DNA of 64,000 bases from Hirschia sp964342355 (lineage in GTDB: Bacteria; Pseudomonadota; Alphaproteobacteria; Caulobacterales; Hyphomonadaceae): positions 186,001-250,000 of the forward strand of contig CAYFFG010000002.1 in NCBI GenBank assembly GCA_964342355.1, given 5' to 3'. The position numbers were made by a program, and so were the translations under genes. Within the stretch, counting starts at the first letter, position 1; each line of letters opens with the position of its first letter. Positions 17,603-23,857 of this stretch are shown piece after piece. A model generated the notes under the pieces. It searched no databases, was not told where the DNA came from, and saw only the letters and a list, made by a program, of their open reading frames with translations.

Positions 17603-17631
17603 CCTCACCCGGCGCTGGACGCCGAATGAGG
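17603..17631 (-). terminator. Rho-independent terminator after DUF736 (bidirectional)
   Basis: CCTCA...TGAGG arms with an inner CGGCG/CGCCG stem form a GC-rich hairpin. On the minus strand it is followed by TTTTT (17598-17602), 22 bp after the DUF736 stop. A T-run also follows on the plus strand (17634-17639), so it may work both ways. Confidence 0.8.
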
Positions 17632-17652
17632 CTCTTTTTGAGCGGTTTGGGC

Positions 17653-17976
17653 CTAGTCCTTCGGGTTCCAAAGGATGGCAAACTCTTCCGGCTCACCGCC
17701 TGCGGCCTGTCCGAGATTGGCGTAAACTTTACGCGGGCCGATCATCGGGGACGCCAGTGTGAGTGAGATATAGTCTTTGCCGCTGGCTTTTCCGGTGCGT
17801 GTCCAGCCGCCGCCGATCTCGCCGCCATCTGCGGAATAAACCCGAAAGTCAGGCTGTTTCTCGGTTTCTTTGGCATCATTGGTCACGATGCGGATGCGGG
17901 TATTGAGGCCCATAGCGAGAATGCCCTCGAAGTTTCCGTTTTCACCTTGTGTTACATATCCAAGTGCTTGTGCCAT
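17653..17976 (-). CDS. DUF736 family protein
   Basis: The ATG at 17974-17976 is preferred because a GGAG site lies 8 bp upstream; an ATG five codons earlier contains that site. The 107-residue protein begins MAQALGYVTQGENGNFEGIL and ends near EEFAILWNPKD, the complete DUF736 pattern with the conserved W(T)RTGKASGKDYISLTLASP core. No enzymatic motif is visible. It is a monocistronic gene with its own leader (17977-18513) and terminator. The copy cut by the left edge is diverged, so the two are paralogues rather than a recent duplication. Confidence 0.88.
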   Translation of the reverse strand: MAQALGYVTQGENGNFEGILAMGLNTRIRIVTNDAKETEKQPDFRVYSADGGEIGGGWTRTGKASGKDYISLTLASPMIGPRKVYANLGQAAGGEPEEFAILWNPKD

Positions 17977-18093
17977 TGTTTCAGTCTCCATTTGTTATGC
18001 CGCCGGGAGCCAATCTCCCGGCTGACGCCGCCCGCAAAAGCGAGGCCGGGCGCGTCTCAACCCGAAGGGGCGCAGCGAAGCGGAGCACATAGA

Positions 18094-18151
18094 AGCTGAC
18101 CTTTTTTGCTTCGCGAGGAGCCGCGATAGCGGCGGGGAAAAAAGGTCAGCT
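18094..18151. repeat. 14-bp perfect inverted repeat with structured loop
   Basis: AGCTGACCTTTTTT (18094-18107) and AAAAAAGGTCAGCT (18138-18151) are perfect complements around a 30-base loop that itself holds CCGC-GATA-GCGG. It lies about 120 bp upstream of the DUF736 start inside a gene-free stretch of about 540 bp (17977-18513). I see no other supportable element in that stretch. It could be a leader structure, a protein-binding site or part of an origin of transfer; the sequence does not decide. Confidence 0.7.
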
Positions 18152-18513
18152 GGCATGTTTTAAGGCGCGGCTGGTTTCGCTTAGGGCTTAAAGCGTTCAG
18201 TCCGGGGATTGTCTCTTGGCGCAGATGATGAGGTGGAGACGTGTGACGATGGCCCTGCGTTTTGGCCTGACACGGTGTGAGAAAGGTGATGGCTTCGCGC
18301 TCTAGGCTTTGTGGGTCTCTCGCACTCATATGCCTTTTCAATGTGCAGCGCAGAGAGACTTTGACTGTTTTTATTTCTAAATTGGCCGCGTGACCTTTTC
18401 GGCAAGCAACGCGCCTGCAAGCCTGTGGCAAAAATCATCCCTCGCGCAACTGTGCTTCGTTTCGGGCCTCTGATATTTTTGCTACTCTCGGACATGCCGC
18501 ACGGATGTGCCGA

Positions 18514-18723
18514 TTAGGTGTCGTCCAGCATCACCGAGGGCTTGACACCGAACGCTTTAGAAATCGCCTCTACGGCATCCAGTGTCGGTGAGGTTTCCCC
18601 GCGTTCGATCATACCAATATAATTACGCGTTAATCCGCTACGCTCACCGACTTCTTCCTGGCTCCAACCAAGTTCGGCGCGGCGCTTGCGCAGATGTCTC
18701 GCAAAGATCGCTTTTAATTCCAT
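18514..18723 (-). CDS. XRE/Cro-C1 family repressor
   Basis: A 69-residue single-domain helix-turn-helix protein: FARHLRKRRAELGWSQEEVGERSGLTRNYIGMIERGETSPTL is the classic five-helix XRE fold, with the recognition helix around RNYIGMIERG. Such stand-alone regulators often control element maintenance or transfer. The nearby dyad TACCAA-N6-TTGGTA (18759-18776), upstream of its start and of the divergent gene at 18832, is the obvious candidate operator for autoregulation. Confidence 0.92.
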   Translation of the reverse strand: MELKAIFARHLRKRRAELGWSQEEVGERSGLTRNYIGMIERGETSPTLDAVEAISKAFGVKPSVMLDDT

Positions 18724-18758
18724 CCTGTAAGGACTGGACGGGATGGCCGTTTACGCGC

Positions 18759-18776
18759 TACCAAGTATAGTTGGTA
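18759..18776. promoter_or_regulatory. Candidate XRE operator
   Basis: TACCAA-gtatag-TTGGTA is a perfect 6+6+6 inverted repeat between the divergent XRE gene (start 18723) and the plus-strand gene at 18832. Size, symmetry and position fit an autoregulatory operator; binding is inferred. Confidence 0.5.
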
Positions 18777-18831
18777 TTCGTCGCAGCGGCGCTCGAATTG
18801 TGTTATAAAGGGTAAAACAGGTCTGCAGCGT

Positions 18832-19110
18832 ATGGCGAGCACCACTATTGATGCCTCATTGATGAAGGTTTTTCTGACCTCCACGGGCTATATTGCGCTC
18901 TGCTCGAATCAGTTAGGCGCGGCTGACGAGGCTGATTTATTCGGCTCGAACGGCAAAATTCCGCCGCGTCCGTTAAGCGATTTGATACAGGACATGCTCG
19001 CGGATTTGCAGGGCGCGCCAGAGGCGAGCGACACCTTAGAAATCCGGCATCTGGAAACCGAATTAAAGTCCAGCCTGTCCTATGTCCAAGACGCGCTCAA
19101 ACGCACCTAA
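18832..19110 (+). CDS. Small unknown protein divergent from the XRE gene
   Basis: I do not recognise this 92-residue protein. It starts MASTTIDASLMKVFLTSTGY and ends in a helical segment (HLETELKSSLSYVQDALKRT) that could form a coiled coil. Codon use resembles that of neighbouring genes and the frame fits the gap between the XRE operator and the terminator at 19137, which supports it being real. There is no signal peptide or membrane segment. Divergent pairing with an XRE repressor suggests repressor-controlled expression. Confidence 0.55.
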   Translation: MASTTIDASLMKVFLTSTGYIALCSNQLGAADEADLFGSNGKIPPRPLSDLIQDMLADLQGAPEASDTLEIRHLETELKSSLSYVQDALKRT

Positions 19111-19136
19111 CCGAATCCATACGTCCCCAAAAAAGC

Positions 19137-19164
19137 ACCGCCGCGCCTGTTAAGGCGCGGCGGT
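19137..19164 (-). terminator. Strong rho-independent terminator after the parB-like gene
   Basis: ACCGCCGCGCC-TGTTAA-GGCGCGGCGGT is a perfect 11-bp stem with a 6-base loop, followed on the minus strand by a run of six T (19129-19134). It ends the minus-strand parB-like transcript, whose stop is 71 bp away, and also separates it from the plus-strand gene ending at 19110. Confidence 0.88.
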
Positions 19165-19234
19165 CTGTCGCCAAGGCTTGGGCGGGCCTCGGAGACTTCG
19201 CGAGGACAGCCCGCCCCAATTGTTCGCGCGGGCG

Positions 19235-21064
19235 CTAGGCCGCTTTCTGGTTCGGCGTTGTGTCCATCACTTTTGCGGCCCGCTCGACCGCCGCGCTGGG
19301 CGGGCACGTGGCACGATCAAGATAGTGGCTGGCGGGCACTTGCATCCAGCGGGGCCGCCAATCGGCCCGCGCTTTGTCCGCGCTCACCCCATGCCCTGCC
19401 ATACGGTTGCGGATGATGTCTTTTTGCACCTTGCCCGTATCGGTCAGCGCGCCGTCTGCGCAGGACTTGCCTGCAATGTCTTTGACCATCGCATTGATGA
19501 CGCGCTTGTCGCGCAAGATGTCAAAGAACGCATCATCGGGTTGCCACAGCTTGTCCATATCCACAGGCACGGCATAGGTCACTGCTTCGATAAGGTCAGT
19601 GCCCGCCGCAAGGCTTGCCGCCATGGCGAGGGTCATTACGCGCATGACTTGCGCATCCTCCATGTCCAGCAACTGCACAAAGATTTGTGTGATGCTCCCG
19701 TCTGCCAGCTTTTTGGACGGGCTATAGGGGCTGTCAAAAGGCGTCAGGCCTAAAAGGCCAAAGATGTCATCGCGCTCGGTTTCAAAACGCTTGGCCCCTT
19801 GGCTTGCGGCCACGCTCTCGGACGTGCTCTCTTTGCGCGACGAGGTTTTCTGCGGCGCGACTTGCCATAAATCAGAGCCGACCAACATATGCGCAACAGT
19901 GAGCCTCAAGGCCACGCTGGGATGGTCGAGCAGACACGCGCGAATTGCGGCGTGGCGATGCAAGGCGACATAATCGCAAAGCGGGCCTGACATTTCAGGC
20001 TTTTCCGTTTTGGCGGGCGCGTCTGCCGCGCCGCCTATTTTCAGAATGGCGTCAATCTTCTTGATGTCGGCAATAGACAGATAGCCAATATGGGGCGTGA
20101 CGCTTCCGTCATGTCCCACGCTCAAGAATATCTTGCCGCCTTGCTCCATTGTCCGCTTTCCATGCTCCCAACTGGTGAAGTGCTCGCCGCGTTCCATAAC
20201 GACAATTTCGCTCCACCCTTCGGCTGTCCATTCGCTCACGGCAGTCGCAATGGCTTTGTTCTGGTGCGTCCAGAACAGGTCTGGGTCTTGGAAATAGGCG
20301 GTGTCGCCGAAAAGGTCGGTGATGATTGTGCCTTCAAAATTGTCCACCTCAAACAGGGCCACATCGGTTTTAATCCGCGCTCCTCCTGTCAGCCATGCTT
20401 TGAGCTGTTCGCCTTGGGGCGCGTAATCGTCAGAGTGGTAGATTTCGAGCCATGCTTTTTGCTGGTCAGGCGTGGCAAGGGTCAGCGCTTGCAATGTGTG
20501 GCCCTGAATATCCTCGGCCTCGAACAGCGCCAGCAGTTCGGGCAAAAGATTGGCGAGTGCCAGAACCCGCTTCACGTCCAGTTCCTTGATGCCGAATGTC
20601 TTCGCAATGGCGGCGGCGTCCTTGCCGCTATCAGCAAGTCCCTTATAGGCGGCAAAGCGTTCTAGCTGTGTCGCGGGAAGCCGCGCGACATTTTCCAAAA
20701 GTGAGGCTTCGCGGGCGGCTTTGGTGTCACCGCTCTGCATAATTAAGCACGGCGCGGCTTGCGGCTGGCCTGTTTCCTCGGCTTTCTGCTTAAGTGCAAA
20801 CAGGCGGCGGCGTCCGGCAATCACGCCGTAGCCTTTGCCCTCTTTGCGCACCAATAGCGATTGATGGACGCCGCTTTCCAATATGCTCGGATAGATGTCG
20901 TCAATATCGGGCGCGTCTTTCTGCGCTCGCATATTCAGCTTACTGACATGCAAATCAGTCACGGGCAGGAATTTTACGTCCCGTTTCGGTTTTGGCGCGG
21001 GCTTCGGTTTACGGGTCGCGCTTTTCTTTTTTGTGGTGGGCCTCGTTTTCGTTTCGGTGCTCAT
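19235..21064 (-). CDS. Large ParB/RepB/Spo0J-type nuclease-domain protein
   Basis: The 609-residue protein starts with a Lys/Arg/Pro-rich tail (residues 1-30). The ParB/Srx domain follows: ESGVHQSLLVRKEGKGYGVIAGRRRLFAL (residues about 63-92) and AREASLLENVARLPATQLERF, the ParB boxes. An HTH region is KDAAAIAKTFGIKELDVKRVLAL (about 150-172). The remaining 400 residues are not shared with chromosomal ParB, which is about half this size. Long ParB-like proteins of this kind are common in alphaproteobacterial plasmids and ICEs. No parA partner is present, so partition is not proven; a maintenance or nuclease-like role is equally possible. Confidence 0.86.
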   Translation of the reverse strand: MSTETKTRPTTKKKSATRKPKPAPKPKRDVKFLPVTDLHVSKLNMRAQKDAPDIDDIYPSILESGVHQSLLVRKEGKGYGVIAGRRRLFALKQKAEETGQPQAAPCLIMQSGDTKAAREASLLENVARLPATQLERFAAYKGLADSGKDAAAIAKTFGIKELDVKRVLALANLLPELLALFEAEDIQGHTLQALTLATPDQQKAWLEIYHSDDYAPQGEQLKAWLTGGARIKTDVALFEVDNFEGTIITDLFGDTAYFQDPDLFWTHQNKAIATAVSEWTAEGWSEIVVMERGEHFTSWEHGKRTMEQGGKIFLSVGHDGSVTPHIGYLSIADIKKIDAILKIGGAADAPAKTEKPEMSGPLCDYVALHRHAAIRACLLDHPSVALRLTVAHMLVGSDLWQVAPQKTSSRKESTSESVAASQGAKRFETERDDIFGLLGLTPFDSPYSPSKKLADGSITQIFVQLLDMEDAQVMRVMTLAMAASLAAGTDLIEAVTYAVPVDMDKLWQPDDAFFDILRDKRVINAMVKDIAGKSCADGALTDTGKVQKDIIRNRMAGHGVSADKARADWRPRWMQVPASHYLDRATCPPSAAVERAAKVMDTTPNQKAA

Positions 21065-21066
21065 GA

Positions 21067-21294
21067 TTAAGTCTCCTTGGTTGATTGAGCGATAAGGTCA
21101 CACAGGTCGATTTGCGCACGGCCGACCTCATCAAAAAGGCCGTGGTCACATTGCTTTTGCGGGGTGTGGGGCCCACGCTTCGGGGTCATGGGCTGGGATG
21201 CCATGACCGCTAAGCGATCTCGCAAGGTTATCGGGGCCACCCCGTCAATCAGGGTCTGGTTGCCGACTTCGGTGGTTTCCGTCTCGCGGCTCAT
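21067..21294 (-). CDS. Small unknown protein downstream of the ardA region
   Basis: A 75-residue protein starting MSRETETTEVGNQTLIDGVA at the ATG 21292-21294, which overlaps the previous stop by 4 bp (ATGA). The ORF could extend 13 codons upstream, but only inside the neighbouring gene. It contains TLRDRLAVMASQPMTPKRG and a C-terminal helix and shows no motif I can name. The position, coupled between the unknown gene at 21291 and the parB-like gene (2 bp away), supports it being part of an ardA-to-parB operon. Confidence 0.6.
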   Translation of the reverse strand: MSRETETTEVGNQTLIDGVAPITLRDRLAVMASQPMTPKRGPHTPQKQCDHGLFDEVGRAQIDLCDLIAQSTKET

Positions 21295-21773
21295 GCCGCT
21301 GTCTCGGCGTCCGCGCCGCAAAGCACGGCGCAAAGCCGCGCCCGCTCGGCTTTGGCAGCGTCTATCGCTTCGGGCAGGAGTTCATTGGCGACCTCGGCCA
21401 GATAAGCATTATCGCTGTCAGGATAGTTGGCCTCGATGCCCCAAAGGCTGGCGGCGTGGTCATCAATCTCAATCCCGTCAAAACGGACTGATATGACAAT
21501 ACCGCAATAGAACCATTCATCCTTGCGCCATGCTTCCATAACGACTTCGGCGCGGGCTTGGGCGGCGTCAAAACGCGCCCGCCAGCCATTGCCCGCGCCG
21601 ATAAAGCCCGCCGCGTCTTTATAGAGCGAGGGCCAGAATCCATCTTGGCGCTGGTCGGGGGCGTCTCCGCAATCATCACGCACGATGCGGGCGGCAAAGG
21701 TAAAGCCTTGGGCTTCGCATGTGATGGTGTCACCCTCGCACACAAATGGCCCAAATTTTTCTGTGAACGTCAT
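21291..21773 (-). CDS. Unknown acidic protein in the ardA operon
   Basis: From the ATG at 21771-21773 (MTFTEKFGPFVCEGDTITCE) the protein is 160 residues, soluble and acidic. It contains GFWPSLYKDAAGFIGAG and EWFYCGIVISVRFDGIEIDDHAASLWGIE in short pieces that recur in hypothetical proteins of alphaproteobacterial mobile elements, always near ardA and parB-like genes. I recognise no catalytic motif. The acidic character and company of ArdA make an anti-defence or DNA-mimic role conceivable, which is speculation. It starts 5 bp after the ardA stop. Confidence 0.72.
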   Translation of the reverse strand: MTFTEKFGPFVCEGDTITCEAQGFTFAARIVRDDCGDAPDQRQDGFWPSLYKDAAGFIGAGNGWRARFDAAQARAEVVMEAWRKDEWFYCGIVISVRFDGIEIDDHAASLWGIEANYPDSDNAYLAEVANELLPEAIDAAKAERARLCAVLCGADAETAA

Positions 21774-21778
21774 ATCGC

Positions 21779-22339
21779 TCACCGTGCCCAAAAGACATGG
21801 ACTTGCTGAAATCCTGTCTCAATCGTGAAGACGTCCCCGCCCATTTCCATGTCATGGGCCATCGCGGCGTAGTCGATATAATTGGCGAGACTTTCGGGAA
21901 TCTGCGTCCCTGATGCTTCCGTCAATTCGCGGGCGTAATCTTCAAGGCTCTCAAATTCGCCGCTATATTCCTCTAGCGCGGCTTTCGCGTCCTCAAGGTC
22001 GCCGCCGTAATGCTCAAGCAGTTTCCCGCCTAGTGTCTCGTGCTCGGTGATAAATTCGGCGAGCGCGGCAATGGTTTCAAAACTCGTCCATTCGCTAATA
22101 GGCGCACCGTCAAAGCCTTCATAATCATGTATCGCCCATTCTTCGGCGTCTGGCTCTGGCGATGCGGCCAGCATGGCGCGGGTCTCGTCCCAAATATGGG
22201 CCTCGCCAAGGCTGGCATCTATCCAGCGGCCATGAAGATGACCCGAATTATAGGCGGCGAGACAGGCCACATAAATCCTAATCTCGCTCGATGTCGGGAG
22301 TGCGTTAGCTGTTCCAAGGGGTGGGTTGGTTGCGGTCAT
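21779..22339 (-). CDS. ardA: Antirestriction protein ArdA
   Basis: The ATG at 22337-22339 (MTATNPPLGTANALP) gives 186 residues. Residues about 20-45 (IRIYVACLAAYNSGHLHGRW) and the central WAIHDYEGF match ArdA. The product is strongly acidic along its length, as expected for a DNA mimic that occupies the DNA-binding groove of type I restriction-modification enzymes and protects incoming conjugative DNA. Length is normal for the family. The frame is open for 115 codons upstream, but that part is low-complexity and includes an inverted repeat, so it is not coding. It heads a minus-strand operon towards the parB-like gene. Confidence 0.93.
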   Translation of the reverse strand: MTATNPPLGTANALPTSSEIRIYVACLAAYNSGHLHGRWIDASLGEAHIWDETRAMLAASPEPDAEEWAIHDYEGFDGAPISEWTSFETIAALAEFITEHETLGGKLLEHYGGDLEDAKAALEEYSGEFESLEDYARELTEASGTQIPESLANYIDYAAMAHDMEMGGDVFTIETGFQQVHVFWAR

Positions 22340-22455
22340 GTCAAAAGTCTCCAGTTGCCTTCCGCCCTGCCATTGTTTCCCCCGGACAGGCGGGGGTGGG
22401 CGGCAAGAAGGCGCTCCGGCATCGGGCATCAGGGCCAAGGCAGCTTGCTGCCGCT

Positions 22456-22519
22456 GGGCAAGGGTTTTGGTAGGACGCCGCAGGCGAACTAAACGCACGC
22501 AAACCCAAAGCCCTTGCCC
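22456..22519. repeat. Imperfect inverted repeat in the 334-bp gap upstream of ardA
   Basis: GGGCAAGGGTTTTGG (22456-22470) pairs with CCCAAAGCCCTTGCCC (22504-22519) with one mismatch across a 33-base loop. It lies in the GC-rich gap 22340-22673 between the divergent ardA operon and the plus-strand defence genes. I see no gene in this gap. Possible roles include a leading-region single-strand promoter or a transfer-associated hairpin. Confidence 0.5.
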
Positions 22520-22673
22520 ATGGACCGCCCGGTGCAAGAGTGCCTGACGCCCACCTCCGTCTGTTCCGAGGGAAACGCCAATAATGCCGCCCGCGCGTGA
22601 GCGCGGCGCCTGCTGGTTGACATGCAGTCTGGCGATTGAGAAGGCGTTTTGACGCGGCAGAAAATTCGTTACG

Positions 22674-23021
22674 ATGCAAATCATGACGGATTTACGAGAG
22701 ACAGATTTGCAGAAATTACAGGCGCGGTACGCGCTAGATGACAGCCTGATCGAATCTTTGCTGGCCTCGAAAACTCAAGCGAGCGCGCACCTGGCCTTCT
22801 GGATTCGGACCATGTGGGTGGTCAATGGAACACTGATTACAGGCCTCGCCTTGATCACCGGCTTTGCGCTTCGTCAGCTTCTGCGCGGCGGGCCGATTTG
22901 GATCTGGCTCATTATTATCTTGTCCGTGTACGGAATATTATGGATCACAATCGTCCTGCAGCGCCAGAGGCGCGCCGCAGAAGCGATAAAATCAATAGCG
23001 ACAAAACATGATTTGGTATGA
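22674..23021 (+). CDS. Two-helix membrane protein upstream of the Mrr-like nuclease
   Basis: The 115-residue product has a polar N-terminal helix (about residues 1-45, ETDLQKLQARYALDDSLIES), two hydrophobic segments (about 46-68 and 73-93) and a basic C-terminal tail. I do not recognise the family. Start at 22674 or at the ATG three codons later. It is 32 bp before the Mrr-like nuclease gene on the same strand, so the two are probably co-transcribed. Small membrane proteins are frequent partners of nucleases in phage-defence systems, but a joint function here is inference. Confidence 0.7.
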   Translation: MQIMTDLRETDLQKLQARYALDDSLIESLLASKTQASAHLAFWIRTMWVVNGTLITGLALITGFALRQLLRGGPIWIWLIIILSVYGILWITIVLQRQRRAAEAIKSIATKHDLV

Positions 23022-23053
23022 ATTGCGGTTCCTGTCTGGCATACAGATAGGGA

Positions 23054-23617
23054 ATGAACCGATACGCTAAAAAAGCGATGACAAAGGGCTTAGCCAAGCG
23101 ACTTTTGGTATCTACACCCTACCGTAATGACGCCAGGCGTGAATTGGTATTGGTCTCTTGCGACACTCAAACGATCTCCAGCATACCGTTTAGCGATTTA
23201 ACACCAACCGATTGGGGGTTCGTCTATGAACGCCATGTTGGCGTCCATTACGAAACGCTGGGTTATACCGTCGATTATCGCGGGTTCAGACTTGGCCTGT
23301 TTGATAGCGGTATTGATCTCGTCGCCGCCAAAACAGATATGCCGACATGCTATGTGCAGTGCAAAGCGACCCAGAAGAAATTTGGCAAACAGGCGATTGA
23401 AACCATTCTCTATAAGGGCGGCAATTTCATCTCGAAAGACATTGCAGGGATGGATGGCCCGCCACCAGACTTCGTCTTAGCCGTGCTCGATAAGGATAAA
23501 AATATGAGCGTCTATAATCAGCACCGATTTCTAAGGCATAATAAAACCCAGTCTCGCACAACTTTATCTATCCTGTCGCTGCCGTGGGCGAGCTATACGC
23601 CTTCGTACAATGAATAA
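23054..23617 (+). CDS. Mrr-like restriction endonuclease
   Basis: The 187-residue protein carries an Mrr_cat/PD-(D/E)XK core: YERHVGVHYETLGYTVDYRG (residues about 58-77), FDSGIDLVAA with the metal-binding Asp (about 85-94), and CYVQCKAT with the QxK variant of the catalytic motif (about 103-110). Mrr-family nucleases cleave modified or foreign DNA. There is no separate specificity domain; the first 50 residues are basic and of unknown function. It is preceded closely by the two-helix membrane protein and followed by a 240-bp structured gap before the OLD/UvrD pair. Confidence 0.85.
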   Translation: MNRYAKKAMTKGLAKRLLVSTPYRNDARRELVLVSCDTQTISSIPFSDLTPTDWGFVYERHVGVHYETLGYTVDYRGFRLGLFDSGIDLVAAKTDMPTCYVQCKATQKKFGKQAIETILYKGGNFISKDIAGMDGPPPDFVLAVLDKDKNMSVYNQHRFLRHNKTQSRTTLSILSLPWASYTPSYNE

Positions 23618-23683
23618 CGGTTTTACTTATGCGGACGGACGCAGCCGCGCGCCAGCCGAAGCGCAGCTGAGGGAAGGATGAAA

Positions 23684-23753
23684 GCCCGAAGGGCCGAGAC
23701 TTGGCGAAGACAAGGCTCGGTTCACGCGAGCCCGGTTGCGGCGCGAGCCGCAA
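23684..23753. repeat. Cluster of three short perfect hairpins
   Basis: Three consecutive palindromic units lie in the 240-bp gap before the OLD nuclease gene. They are GCCC-gaa-GGGC (23684-23694), GGCTCG-N7-CGAGCC (23714-23732) and TTGCGGC-gcga-GCCGCAA (23736-23753). No T-run follows, so this is not a classical terminator. It looks like a REP-type or structured non-coding element separating the two defence modules. Confidence 0.55.
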
Positions 23754-23857
23754 GGCGCCCTACACCTAAAACTAGAAATTCTGTTGGCAAAGAGAACCAA
23801 GATATTGCAATAATTGGAAAATTTCAAATTTGAGGAGCGCGCAATATGTGCGAATAA

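Noticed and set aside
18181..18495. Open frame of 104 codons downstream of the XRE gene
   Set aside because: Codon use looks random, no family pattern or convincing ribosome site is seen, and it overlaps another open frame on the same strand (18057-18431). It lies in the structured leader of DUF736.
19137..19164. Perfect hairpin considered as a parS site or origin element
   Set aside because: The stem is followed on the minus strand by six T and lies just after the parB-like stop, which is better explained by a terminator.
22340..22684. 115-codon N-terminal extension of ArdA
   Set aside because: The region is low-complexity and Arg/Pro-rich, contains a hairpin, and ArdA homology begins at the ATG 22337-22339.
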